Shown here one piece after another: positions 10,186-21,700 of a stretch of DNA of 64,000 bases (position 1 is the first letter of the stretch; each line of letters opens with the position of its first letter). The translations under genes were made by a program, and so were the position numbers. The notes beneath the pieces were generated by a model. The model made no database searches. It was not told the origin of the DNA and saw only the letters and a program-made list of their open reading frames with translations. The DNA comes from Pezicula radicicola (taxonomy: Eukaryota > Ascomycota > Leotiomycetes > Helotiales > Dermateaceae), in NCBI GenBank assembly GCA_003008705.1, contig PDUO01000094.1:68802-132801 (forward strand). The letters are read 5' to 3'.

Positions 10186-11234
10186 CTATGTCCCTTTTAC
10201 AGTCCAACATTGACATCCGTTTCGTCCACACAATGAACAAAGCCATGGTTCTGCTGGTGGAGTTGCCATCTGTGTTAGCGAATCTGGTTGAGGCTTTGGT
10301 GAATTCCGAGCAAGTTGAGAGTCAATAACGGTAGTTGAGGTACTAATCTGTGGATCCAGATTATGGATAGGTGATCTCGGTGAAAGTGTCGAAGGATGGC
10401 TGTGAGGAGCAGGCCCATTAACTGCATGAAGTGGTGGCCTTGTCGTATAGTAATACCATGGAGTTCCATCATTCGGATAACAGCCATAAAGGAGATCGTT
10501 TGCCATATCAAGACACGTCGGTCGTTTTGCGACTGGTCGAACTCTGTTATCGATAGGCCTAATGAAAACCCTCCCAGCATCATGGGCTTTTTTGAAGATT
10601 GACCCAATACACGTCTGCCATTCCTGCGGAACTCTAACGCCTAGGCGTAGCACCAGCACCACTAGCAGTCGTAAGTCAATGTAATCGAACAGCAAGTATG
10701 TGGACTGCACACTTACTGAAAAGGGCCAGGTGATATATAGCATTTTCGGCACGAAAGAACACGGCGATATCGAGGGTACCACCTGGGGAGGGCGAGTTCA
10801 GACGATAGTAAATATTGCTGACAAGAAGCTGGCTATTATTCTCGTCGAACTTTTGCTGAGTCAGGATACGGCCTAAAGCAGGCGTAGCGGAGGTCGTATC
10901 TTGCGCTTTCCAGTAGTCGTAAATCTCGAAGCCAAAGCTCAGAGACAGTGTCTTAGCACAATAGCGCTCATAAGGGTCATCTTCGAAAAAGTGGTAGCTG
11001 AAATCATTGAAACCAACGCGTCGGGTGATCTGCATCATTGAAAAACTTGAGTGGTCGGCAGTATAGCTGATTTGAACGTTTTGGTCTGACTTAAGTGACA
11101 CAGATGGATAAAAAGCCGTTACGCGGCGATGTCAAAGGTGATATTGTTGATGATGTTGTGGAATGAAGAGAAGAAAGGGAAACAGCAGAAAAGTTTTGGT
11201 TGCCATAAGCTTAGCGTCATTAAACATCAAATTG
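10186..11234 (-). pseudogene. Unknown secreted-type protein gene with in-frame stop
   Basis: Family not recognised. Two exons join well: ...10717, intron 10662-10716 (GTAAGT donor, TAG acceptor), then 10661-10186. The open frame upstream of the intron has no ATG until a Met-Met pair inside it. Reading further upstream in the same frame gives an ATG at 11234 followed by a hydrophobic signal-like start (MATKTFLLFPFLLFIP), but a TGA at about 11160 interrupts it about 24 codons in. The C-terminal exon has a Pro/Ser/Thr-rich tail ending in a Cys-rich LCSLCGRNGCQCW motif. Options are a nonsense-mutated gene, a sequencing error, a short unrecognised intron, or internal initiation at the Met-Met pair. 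Confidence 0.5.
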
Positions 11235-11878
11235 GAAAGAGCGATCAGCTAAGACTGCTTAGCGAGGCGGGCTTCGTCCAGTTGGTTTCTCAAGTCAAGT
11301 AGGTAACTCAATTTAAGTAAGCTACTCGAAATCAAGCCTACTACTCAAATTCAAGTCGGTTACTCAATTCAACGGATGAACAAATCATTACTTCTCTACG
11401 CACAACCGCCAAAGTGAATGAATAGATGATTGAAATTAGTTGACTTATAGCCACTACTACATTCAAATCGTCGGGACTTGAGTAACGCACTCGAGAAACC
11501 TACTTGCGTTAGCAATACAACAAAGGAATCTTTAGAAAATAGTATCGCCCTAATGACAGAATTGACAAAAACGTACGAGTTAAATTTATCAATTAACTGA
11601 ATTGGTCAGAAACGAGGTGTATATGAACCTTGCAAATAGAACACTGATAACTTTAGGCTGCTCTCTATTAATTTTAGAGTGTCTATAGAATGCACTGTTA
11701 ACCTTGGGGAAAAATTAAATGAAAACAATAGGATTAAATCTGAGTTGATGAGTTGCTATTTTATCTACTCTTCTATATTCAATTCATCTTTCCAGTCTTG
11801 TGAGAAGCAAAATATTCAACAGAAATAAGAGATAGGACATATTATCTAGAAAATGTGCAAGCCGTACTCTATTTATAC
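11235..11878. other. Intergenic, AT-rich with GTTACTCAA words
   Basis: Contains several copies of the words GGTTACTCAA and AGCTACTCGA at 11290-11480, related to the tract at 9340-10100. The rest is AT-rich. No gene seen. Confidence 0.4.
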
Positions 11879-13309
11879 CTAGCTGTACCAGTTTTTGTTA
11901 TCCCATTTAACCTGTAAAAAAAGATTAGAACATGATTACCAGTAGCTAAAGCTATTGAACTTACGTATGAAGAGTTGATCTGCTTGAGATCGGGAACCCC
12001 AAGATTGCCCGCACCAACAGCGATCTCACGTTTGAGTAATTGAATGGCGCGAACGACACCCTCAGTACCGTAGGCATTAGCAAACATAAAGGAACGACCA
12101 AGTCCAACAGCCTTAACACCAAGCGCAAGAAGCTTTAAAACATCGGTACCATAACGAACACCGCCATCTGCATAGACCTCGATTTGGCTGAAAACCTCTG
12201 GTGCTTCGTTGTAGATCTCTAATGCGACTTCGAGAGGTGATGGGGAACCGTCCAGTTGCCGACCGCCATGGTTAGAGAGGATGATGGCTTTAACTCCCAT
12301 TTGGACAGCTAAGCGAGCATCTTCTACAGTTTGGATGCCCTTAGGAATAATTGGGAGCGAAGTCATGTTCGAGAGTTGCTTGTAGTAATCCCAGGTCATA
12401 AGGTATGTGTCGCCTCGGCTTGTAATGTTGCCGGTAACATAGCGTAGTGCACGCTGTCTAGTACGATCCGCTGCAGAATCCACAGTGAATACAATAGCCT
12501 TTGCCCCCAAGTTCTCAATTCTTTGAAAGAGGGTCTGGGTTGCAGTGATGTTACCTGTTAAGCTGACCTTGGTTACTCGTAAGTCAAGATTCGACTAGTG
12601 TCAATTTGAATTCGACTTCTTACCTGCTGAAAAACGACCTGGGAGCCGTCGACAGGTTTAAAAGCAGCAATTTCTTCCATGGAGATACTTGTAGTTTGTG
12701 ATGGCTAAATTTCAATCAGCAAGGTAAGCCATCGTCGAGTTTAGGATGTGATCTGAAATTACCACATAAAGAATGTTTTCTTGCTGAGCAGCCTCAACCA
12801 ATCCACGCTCTGCTTCTGGGTGTATCATGCCAGCGTTAGCACAAGGACTGATGAACAGTGGTGCAGAAAACTGGTGGCCAAGAATCGATGTACTTTAAAT
12901 GTCAGAAGAATTTAAGATATGAGCTTGGTGGAAATAAAACTGACTTCAACGTGGACCCGACATTTGTTACATCAACTAAAACTCGAGGCCGAAGGCGGAA
13001 TCGGTGGAAGATTTCCAAATTGTTTCTGTATGACCATTCGCCACCAGCACCATATCGGAATTGCGTATATATAGAAGTATTGACGAAATGTCGAGCAGCC
13101 CAATCGAAGTCTGGGATGCCGAGCATGCGAGAAATGTCGGGAAGGGTACCAATGGGAACACCACTGAGAGCTTCGTCGATTCTATAAGTGTTAATGATGG
13201 TCTTTTGTCCTAGGATTATTTTTACAAACCCAGTATCCGGTTCATTTAAATACACACGGGCCGAAAGAGAAGCACCGATAAAGCAAAACCAAAGAGCGAG
13301 AAGATGCAT
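11879..13309 (-). CDS. Secreted FMN-dependent 2-hydroxyacid dehydrogenase
   Basis: Member of the flavocytochrome b2/glycolate oxidase family: oxidises an L-2-hydroxyacid to a 2-oxoacid using FMN. Five exons (13309-12945, 12892-12763, 12704-12624, 12567-11965, 11911-11879) give 403 aa. Residues 1-17 form a signal peptide (MHLLALWFCFIGASLSA), and no heme-binding cytochrome b5 domain precedes the barrel. Visible family motifs are the ILGHQFSAP segment, PCANAGMIHPEAE, IIPKGI (FMN-contacting Lys, about 268), SNHGGRQLDG with the catalytic His about residue 292, YADGGVRYGTD and LGVKAVGLGR for the phosphate site. Signal peptide plus absence of heme domain suggests a secreted oxidase-like enzyme. The actual substrate cannot be told. 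Confidence 0.92.
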
Positions 13310-13834
13310 TTTGATTGAGGTATCTGAGATGTGGTGATTGAAGTCGTATCTGCACTGAGATCTGTTTGCTCTACATAGACAGCAGGCCGACTCTTTTATA
13401 AAACTACCTCAAAGAGCCAAGAACTCTCTCATGATATAGCACCATTTATACTAGGCACCCTGGAGTGGGATATAAACCAAACCAAAGTTTAAGTGAGCAG
13501 AACTTAACTGATAAGGTACAATTTACCGGGAAGCTGGTAGCTGAGCCCCATTCCTCTAAGTACCTCAGCTGTACAGCTTGGATATGGCTCAAAGGATCTC
13601 TTCGATTTTCAGGGACGCTTTGAAGCCATGCCTCGCAAACTCTATTATTGTCTCTCTACAACGTTAGCTCTTATTTCGTTTAGATAGTAGACTTATTTTC
13701 TGACATCTCTGGGTAAAGTACTCTGACATCTCTGGGAAACCTTAATTCGGCCAGCTGTTCCATAATTCATAATATTCTATTAATAGACTCACGAACGAAT
13801 CTATCTAAAAATGATCGTTAGATGAGATACTTCA

Positions 13835-13969
13835 TACATGCCCAAATAGTCTTTATTCCTGTCTAAGCGCAACTAGCTAGATATAGCAAAAAATGGGACT
13901 TCCTCGTTGAGTAATTAGTTAATTACCCTTAATGTGCTCAGATAGAAATAAAGATTATTCGGCTCAGTA
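13835..13969. mobile_element. MITE-A copy 1 (degraded)
   Basis: 135 bp with imperfect terminal inverted repeats of about 35 bp (TACATGCCCAAATAG... against the reverse complement of the right end, TACTGAGCCGAATAA..., sharing CTTTATT and a TCTGAGC-like block). It aligns over its length with the element at 18267-18413, sharing GTCT(A/G)AGC(G/A)CAACTA, GATTA/GTTAATTACCC and internal spacing. TA at both ends suggests a Tc1/mariner-type target. Confidence 0.75.
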
Positions 13970-14629
13970 CGAAGTATATGAAAGTACCGTACAAATACCG
14001 GGTCCTGGAACAAACTTAAAAAACACACTAAAGTAGAGTTCTGCCCTACGAGAACTGTTTAAGTGATCGAATATCCTTGCCTGCCTCGTCAACTACGCAG
14101 AATTTGGGATGAGTATAACCTAGCCATTGTCTGTATTAGAAAGAGGGGGATAACAGGACAAACTAATGGTAATAATTAGAGGTTTACTAGAAATAGGATA
14201 TTAAGTCTCAAGTATCCACTAGAACAAGAGCGAAGATGAGTTGAAGGACTGCTCGCTAAATCTCACTTGTAAGCAGGTGAAGTGTACAGTGTATGCCAAG
14301 GTAACCGCACACAGAGTAATTGGTAGATTTAATTAAAATAACAAATTGAATTGCGAAGTGACCTCTGCAGAGCGAGTTCTGAAGAAATTTTAGGGAGTAC
14401 ATATGTAACAGTTAAACTGTTTTATTAAGAAGTGCCATAAATATATCTAGAAGAGAATACGGGTGTTCCTTCTTCAACGGCGCCCCCCTTTCGAAGTTCA
14501 GCTCTGATTCTCTAGCTGGCCTATGATTGTTTATAATGCTGTAATAATAATATATACCACTAGTGTTAAGACTTCTACACGTGGCAGAACTGGCTATCTC
14601 GTCGCGTTCTTGTGGCGTTCTTGTGCTCG

Positions 14630-14672
14630 TTACATTCTCGTTCTCGTTTGCGTTTGCGTTTGCGTTCTCGGT
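14630..14672. repeat. Hexamer microsatellite TTTGCG/TTCTCG
   Basis: Alternating hexamers of the TTCTCG and TTTGCG type. A similar degenerate tract lies at 18451-18495. Both occur near MITE-A copies, possibly by chance. Confidence 0.6.
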
Positions 14673-15064
14673 TAAGTTTAAATCTGCTATTCAGGTGCTA
14701 TTAGATATTGCGAAAGGCTCTCTGGCAATCTACAAAAGGCCAAGCATCACCGCCAAGGAGTAGAAAGGATTCTTCTTCTTTTTTGTGCTCAAATCCTGGT
14801 CTAACTCTCGACCCTCACAAAATGGGCTCTTCGTCTCTGCTTAAAGCTTTATCTATGTCTGATTCCATCAACATCAGAGCTGCAACGCCCTGCCCACTCT
14901 GTTCAACCGCTTTGATGCAGAGCATACCAGTTATTCACATCATATAATTGAGTGTCTCCTGTCTCTTTACGCTTCGCACGAAATCAAATCCATTCAAAAG
15001 AATCAACCACCCCCAAAGATTTGTGCCATCTGTTACCCAGTATACGCAGGCTTAGGTATTTAGG

Positions 15065-16162
15065 ATGGGTACGCTTGGGCCGTCACAAATATTTCCACCA
15101 AGTCCAACATTCTCTCAGCATGGGATGAGCGTCTATGCTGAGTCGGTTAGACAAGCAAGTGAGTTGATACACTCCCTTGTTAACCACTCCTCTCTCCGCT
15201 CAAGATTGCATGAAAATGAATTGTAAGTTCACTATCAAAGAACGTCGTGTACTTGAATCCTAACATATCTACACGGTCGAAGCCGCAACGGAAGCTGCGA
15301 CCTCGAACACAGCTCCACTCCTCCCGCGACAACTCCTTCTACGCCTTTGTCAACTAGTGCACCTCATGCCCGATTTTCGATTCCAACAAAGAGCGCTTCC
15401 CTCTCATCTGGGTTCCCATTCCATCCACGATTGTACGATCTTCAAACCACACATGATGAATGGCATCTTTTCAGCAACGACATTATTGATGCAGGTAAAT
15501 TGTCCTTCGGTGACGATTACCTCTCGTGGATGACTGGTATCACTACAGCGGCTCTAAGCGCACCATTGATTCTGGTACTGGGTCCTGTAGTAGGTTATTA
15601 CAGCGGGAAAAGCGTTCACAAGAAAATGGTCGTTAAGGCAGTCGGAGACAGATTGCTGCAAGAAGGGAATTTGAGATCGGTTCTGCGACGGTGGAACGAA
15701 GAAACTTTTATGCAGAAAGGATTTCAAGCATGGTTGGAATTGCCTAGAAATACAGGAGAAATAGACAGCGGATATCTAGTTGATGACAGGCTGGAGGGGA
15801 AACAGCTCAAAAAACAAAAGAAGGTGGCCAAGAAGACGGCAGAAAGGTTTCGGATTGTTGTTATCCCTCATGATCATACAGCTTCCACAGTAGGAGGATT
15901 TAGTAGAAGTGTTTACCTGTCTGGTAGTACTCCGCCATTTCAGACGGCTCACGATGGCTATTCGGATATGGCAGAGCTACACGATAGATGTTCGGAACTT
16001 CCGGAACTTCCAGCGTATGCAGGTATTGACGACAATCACGACCCACAGTCACCTGTATCGCCTGCATCGCCGTCCACCTGTTCTGAGAGAATCATGCTGG
16101 ACTCCGAGACTGCTCTCCCAGGACAATATCTTCGCCCTGCAACCTTTACGAACACGTTTTGA
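15065..16162 (+). CDS. Unknown protein with one hydrophobic segment
   Basis: Not recognised. An ATG at 15065, an exon to 15222, a 60-nt intron (15223-15282, GTAAGT donor) and an exon to 16162 give 345 aa in one frame. The N-terminal 50 residues contain a helical segment (SVYAESVRQASELIHSL). A Ser/Thr/Pro-rich stretch follows, then a hydrophobic segment at about residues 140-161 (ITTAALSAPLILVLGPVVGY), a basic region with KKQKKVAKKTAERF, and an acidic/Pro-rich tail. One membrane-spanning helix with most of the protein on one side is the simplest reading. Taking the start further downstream would lose the helical N terminus, and the intron restores a clean frame, so I prefer 15065. Confidence 0.6.
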
Positions 16163-16343
16163 AGTGAAAGTTGCCAGTATTTCAAGGCAACCAGTCACTA
16201 TGGAGACTACTTGCCATTGTTTCTTGATATTGATCAGAGGTGGCGAGTTCATGATGCTGAACATATCTTTCTTGGTGGGCTACCAGAACTATGCTATGGT
16301 AGTTTCGCATGTTTTATGCAGATACCATTCTAATGTAGCGGTG

Positions 16344-17609
16344 CTATAATGGAAGAGAAGCGCTGTTCTTTTCCGCGAGATCTAATCTTGCTTTATCATC
16401 TTTGTCCATAGTTAATATATCTTCACAGCCCACCTGTACCATTGCCCATCTTGTAGCTGTGGCCCATTCCCCTCCTTGATTAAGCAAATTCCCTGCCAGC
16501 TCCTCCACAAGTCGCTTCCCTGAATGCCTTGCCCACCACATGTCGTGCAACCGGTCAAAGAGAACACCCAAATGCATGAAGATCAATTGCGCCATCAGCT
16601 CGCCATTCCGAAGTTCATTGACAAATTCCTTCCCTGCTACCACCAGCCATGTCATCGCCATATTCTTATTTATTACAAAACAGACTTCCAGTTGTGCTAT
16701 AGCGCGTTCGTAAATTTCATGTAGGTAAGGACTGGTATTGCCAGTAACATCGTCATTCAGTTTTCTTAGATGTTGGATAGGAACGATAGTCTGATTCTCC
16801 ATACCATTTGCCACCCTATAATTTCCTCGTAATAGTAGGTTTAAGGGGCCGCTCTCAATCCACTGGCGACTGAACTCAACGACGGATCCGATGCCTTTGA
16901 TGTAATCTAAGAGAAGTAGGATGTTTTCCGTTGTTGATTCTAGGCGATCATTGTTTCCGGTAGGGAGGATAGGCGAGACGATGGAGGAAGCCATGGTAAT
17001 AATGGCGGCCGCAAATACAGCATCACAGTTGGATGGTGTGATGTTGCGCAAAGCTGTGTAGAAGGCAGGGAGAGCATTATTCTGGTACTGAAGCGCTGAA
17101 CTAACATAGCTGGCCACAGCATCTGGATCATCGCTCTCGGTTGCTAAGTGGAGAGACGTTAGTGCAAGGATGGAGTCCATGAGGAACTCATGCTTGATGG
17201 CCTCTTTGGCAATATAGCACCGGAAGACTTGAGCAAGATCATTGGTAAAACTATGGCAGGTCTTTGTGCACCATTGCTGCATCAGCTCAAGCTCTCGTAA
17301 TCTGGTGGACCGCGAATAGCAGCTCTGGTTCACATCGGTGCTGGCTTCTCCTGGAATAGATGCTGGAGGAGAGATGGAATTGGTTCCAGGCGAGACAGAC
17401 TTGTGCCCTTCAGGATTGTTATTCTTATCAAAAGAAGTAAAAGAGCGTAGTGCGGAGGCGGGCCTGGAAAAATGGCATTCGAGTTCCCGGAAAGTACAAT
17501 TTGAACAGCATGGCCGAGTCTCATCACACTTCACTCGCCGTTTTTTACATCCATCACAACCGGTGCGCGATTTCGTGTGAGGTCGTTTCCGGACCATTGC
17601 TGGAATCAT
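16344..17609 (-). CDS. Zn2Cys6 transcription factor
   Basis: Intronless 421-aa fungal binuclear zinc cluster regulator. The cluster lies near the N terminus in an Arg/Lys-rich context (TGCDGCKKRRVKCDETRPCC continuing SNC and ELEC), with spacing C-x2-C-x6-C-x6-C-x2-C-x6-C. A Ser/Pro linker follows. The rest is an alpha-helical middle region of the kind seen in sterol-uptake-type (UPC2-like) regulators, starting at LRELELMQQWCTKTC. It is convergent with the unknown gene at 15065-16162, with 181 bp between them. No target is evident from the neighbours. Confidence 0.9.
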   Translation of the reverse strand: MIPAMVRKRPHTKSRTGCDGCKKRRVKCDETRPCCSNCTFRELECHFSRPASALRSFTSFDKNNNPEGHKSVSPGTNSISPPASIPGEASTDVNQSCYSRSTRLRELELMQQWCTKTCHSFTNDLAQVFRCYIAKEAIKHEFLMDSILALTSLHLATESDDPDAVASYVSSALQYQNNALPAFYTALRNITPSNCDAVFAAAIITMASSIVSPILPTGNNDRLESTTENILLLLDYIKGIGSVVEFSRQWIESGPLNLLLRGNYRVANGMENQTIVPIQHLRKLNDDVTGNTSPYLHEIYERAIAQLEVCFVINKNMAMTWLVVAGKEFVNELRNGELMAQLIFMHLGVLFDRLHDMWWARHSGKRLVEELAGNLLNQGGEWATATRWAMVQVGCEDILTMDKDDKARLDLAEKNSASLPL

Positions 17610-18266
17610 GTGGTTGTATGTGTATGATGTATGGATTAAGAGGATGATCAGGAGTTATGGCGTCGTTAATGGCCAGCCACCACGGACGTTTCGTTTATAT
17701 GCCCAAATTCACCCACCGCTTTCAAGGCGGTAGAACGCTCTATATTCTCAGGGAGGCATAGCCTGTAATTTGAGGCTATGCACAAGCCTGTAAAGCCAAT
17801 CTACACATTCTGCGGGCAGAAAACCTATTTATACTACTTTCGCAAGAACAGTGAAGTCTGGTGATTTTAATACGAGGCTTAAGGAGCTCCACTCTTAAGG
17901 CTGTACCTTGGCCTAATATGTAAAGACTAGCCCAAAATTGCGAAGACAAGTATAAAGGTATAGTAATAAGTTTGTCTACACTTAAGTATAAATAAGAAGC
18001 GATTCTATATAAATATAGTAAGTATGGCGATTATAGAAGATTAGTAACAAGTATCTAGAAGTAGAAATAAATAGAGTTTTAAGCAATATTTAAGCTCTAC
18101 AAACTTATACGGCGCGAAAGTTAGTAACGGCAGAAAAACCTAGCTAAAACTTCAAGAGCGATGGAATGAAGTCTCGGTAGGCAAGCTCAGGGATTCTATA
18201 CGCTGCACCTTTTGATATCTGTTCTCCACTAAATAGAATCGTAGTAATCCATCCACAACTACTTCG

Positions 18267-18413
18267 TACAGGCCCAAACAAACCTTATTTCCGTCTGAGC
18301 ACAACTAACTAGTTATAGCTAAAAAGGTTGACTTTCGAGTCAAGTGATTGGTTGATTACCCTGGATTTACACAGCCACAGCTTAGACGATAATAGGGTTT
18401 GTTTGGGCCTGTA
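18267..18413. mobile_element. MITE-A copy 2 with good terminal inverted repeats
   Basis: 147 bp. The left end TACAGGCCCAAACAAACC and the reverse complement of the right end are identical over 18 bp, and similarity continues (TATT, CGTCT, AGC) to about 34 bp. The ends carry TA, consistent with a TA target duplication. No coding capacity, so it is a non-autonomous Tc1/mariner-like element. Confidence 0.88.
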
Positions 18414-18450
18414 CCTTCGAACTACAGTAGTATCCTTCAAGGTTCTTGGC

Positions 18451-18495
18451 GCTCGTTTGCATTCTCGTTATCGCTCTCGTTTACGTTTACGTTTA
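18451..18495. repeat. Hexamer microsatellite, degenerate
   Basis: CTCGTTTGCATTCTCG and following CGTTTA units, similar in type to the tract at 14630-14672. Confidence 0.55.
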
Positions 18496-18741
18496 GAAAA
18501 TTACTCTCGATAATCTCTTGGCTCGGAAGGGAGCAGTGTGGGAAGCGGTTCCATTCAATACAAGAAGTCATTACTATGTAAGGCAGAAGAGCCTCACCTG
18601 TAGGTTTAAAATATATAGAAAATCCTTCCAACACAACGTAGAACACTAAACCCCAAATAATGACTAAATTTTCCACCCACCAGCCTGAGACTGCTGCGCT
18701 ATCCCCTCCTTGGACTCACCTCCACAAGACCAGGACCCAAT

Positions 18742-21700
18742 CTACAAACCCCCAAACTCATCACTAGGTTCCTTCCCATCATTCAGATCTCCGAAAAGAT
18801 CCTTATACACGCTCCCCATTCCCCAATTGTTAGTAATCCGTCTAAACCCCAAATTACTCCCAAAACCTATACTACCATTGGAGGAACTCTTCTCAATAAA
18901 ATCACCCTTTTCATCGATGAGATTTGGATCAATGAATTCCCATGATTTCGGGACTTGGAATTGTCCTAATCCATCATCGGCTTTAACCTTAGCATCCCAT
19001 TTCTCAATGCCTTGAACACCCCTGAATTCAGGAGTGTTCTTGTATTCAGGCATCTGGAGAATACGGTCGACAAGTTCCTTGTACGTAGCAGGTTTCTTGT
19101 CCCAACCCCCAAGACGCTGATAGCTGCGTTTCAGTAATTCGAGATGCAGTTTTGCCATTTGCGGTTGTACGGTATCATCACCATCGTCACCCTCGACTAT
19201 AAGTCGAAGAATCTCTTCATGGACACCCATAGCCTCACGATAAAGACCTGTTGCTGTATACATCTGAGATAATAGATCTGATACCGCGAGAGCTCGAGGA
19301 CTCAGTCCACCACCAACGCGTCGTAGGTTGTAAGAGATAGCTTCGCCGAGACGGAATGCTTTGGTGTAGTTTGCTGTACCTTGTGGCTTTTTGCGTTCGA
19401 GGAGGAAGAGTGCAAGGACAAGGGATTTGCCGATGGAGGTTATTGTGGTGGAAGACCAGGATTTTTGGACGTCGCGGGATGTCCAGAGAGATTGAAGAAG
19501 CCACTGTGAGGGGGTATTAGCAACATATATGTTCAAGATCTGGGAAGTTGTTCCGAGTACGGGGGCTAGCATAAACAGAGGTTAATAAGCGGCTCCTGAG
19601 CTTACCTCCAGATCCAAGTAATTCTCCTGTCCACCAAGCAATCCAACAAGATCATTAACTTCCCCAATTTTCAACTGCACAAAATTGATCTTCTCGTGTT
19701 TGCAAGACTTCAAAACATCGGTGATAATTTTGCGGGACAGCTCGAGCATGCTAGCGCGAAGTTTTGGCTCAATCGATGCTGTGGAGTCCCTCCTCAATCC
19801 ACGTGAAGCCATATATCCTGATAGTTTGAAGCCGTACCCGACATTTTGGATATGATGGTAAGTGCGCTCATGATCAAAGAAATAGAAGGCACATTGGGCA
19901 AGCTCGAAAGCTTCTTTATGATGTCCATGCTCGAGCAAGTCGCGGACTTTGTCATTGATTGCAATGCAAGCAGCGTGGCCAATCTCAACAATCTGCTGTC
20001 CAGCGTCCTTTCCAAGCTCTTTTAAAATTGTGACCAAGAAAAGTGTTGTAATTTCAATAGAGGCCTTCATAACAGCCCCCCATTTGTGCATGAAAGTTTT
20101 GTGAAGCTCTGATTGTAGCGTAATCACCTCTTCTTTTCGGGACGAGCTGAGAAGAAATACGTAAAGTCGTGCACCAGCAGTGAGTATTCTTTCAGTCTTT
20201 TGAGACTTTACGCAGCGACTGTAAGACTCGTACAAGAAAGCCTCAGTCAACAGATCTGCCATTAGCTTCGAGTAGCTGACAGTCAATGAGCCGAAGAGCA
20301 CCTCCTCGAAGCTGACCAGGAAGACATAAGACACCTTGCCCACAGAGTGAGGAATCTGGAAACCGAACTTTTGGTCTTTGCCGTATGTTTTGCCGATAAT
20401 CTGGCCTCTAATTTCACGAAGCACCTTTCGGCCTTCTTCAATGAGGCCGCAGCTGATATAAATGCTTCCTAGCGAACGAGCTGCCTCATATAGGGTTTTA
20501 GAGTGCTTTTCTTTGGTGACGATAGTCACAGTAACATCGATGAGAGTCTTTGTAATTTTGAGACGGATCTGCTCGGACATGATCTTGCACTGCAGCAACA
20601 GCAGCTCACGTAACACAGCCAAGGTCTCAGTATGTGAACAGCTAAGAGTTATTTTCAAATACTCAAAGCGTTGCGTGAGGACGTGGATCGCTCGCTCGAC
20701 GGTTGTAGAGGTGACTGAGCTATGGCTACAGACCTGGATGTATGCACTGGATAGTTTCTCTTCAATTGAGGATATGGTAGTTGTGGTAACAGTCGTAGAA
20801 GTTTCGGTACTCTTGCTGGTTGTTTTCGTGACCTTAATAACCTTCGCTGTGTCAGTAAACTCTCATAAACGCGTAGATTTCTTTTGGCTTACCTCTTCAT
20901 AATGGGCAATAGCCTCATGAATATACTTCTCACTCCTCATACAAACATCAGCAAGCTTGATCAAAGCTCGAACAGAGATTACAACAGACGCGCCAAATAC
21001 CGCCGAACAAGTCGAGTGATACAGAACCGTGAGATTGCGTAAAAATTCGTATTCAACGTGGGCATGGTATTCCAAGACGTATACGTAACGAGCATAGAGC
21101 AGTTCGATAAATTCCGCTTCAAAGTTATGTTCGTGGTGGCGATGTATCCAAGTCTCCCAGAGTAAGCCGCAAGTAGACTGAGCTTTCTCCCACAGTCCAG
21201 CTTCATAATAAAATTTGGACAAAACTGTCAGAGCGGCAATGGAATCTTTGTGGCAGTGATTTCCATGCCTGTTGAGCACAGTGATGATCTCCTCGTAGTA
21301 CTCATGAGCATTAGAACGGCCATGCTCTGTGCATATACCACCAAGTGCATACAGCATCTTAATAGTAAGAGCATGAGATACACCCATTTGCTTCCTCGAT
21401 ACTATTAACAACTCCTGGTAAACCTCAATTACCTTGTTCCAGTGCCCGTGTTCTCTGTAAAATTCAATCAACACGGTATAGGATCTGGTAAAACGCTTGT
21501 CATCAAAGTGACACGAGTTCCAACATGCTCGGTAGATACGAAGGTATACCTCCTCTGCCTCATGAAAGTGGTGGGAGCGGTGGTAGCAAATTGCCAAATG
21601 GATAGCAATATCGATTGCTTCTGAGCCGAACTCCCTTGGTAAAGCAATGGTACCGCTTCCAGAAACAATAGTCTTCCAGATGAGCTCCAAAGAGCGTTTA

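Larger units (their letters stand above)
13310..15064. other. Intergenic with MITE-A relic and hexamer repeat
   Basis: Holds a degraded MITE (13835-13969) and a (TTTGCG/TTCTCG) hexamer tract (about 14630-14672). From about 14821 to 15055 there is an ATG frame with CPLC and a nearby frame with ICAIC. They do not join into a convincing exon, but a decayed or unrecognised zinc-type exon cannot be excluded. Confidence 0.4.
17610..18741. other. Intergenic with MITE-A copy 2
   Basis: AT-rich sequence between the Zn2Cys6 regulator and the NLR gene. It contains an intact-looking MITE (18267-18413) and a hexamer tract (18451-18495). No gene recognised. Confidence 0.45.

Noticed and set aside
14563..14763. 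66-aa ORF over the hexamer tract
   Set aside because: Translation of a microsatellite (alternating Phe with Ser or Ala); no gene context.
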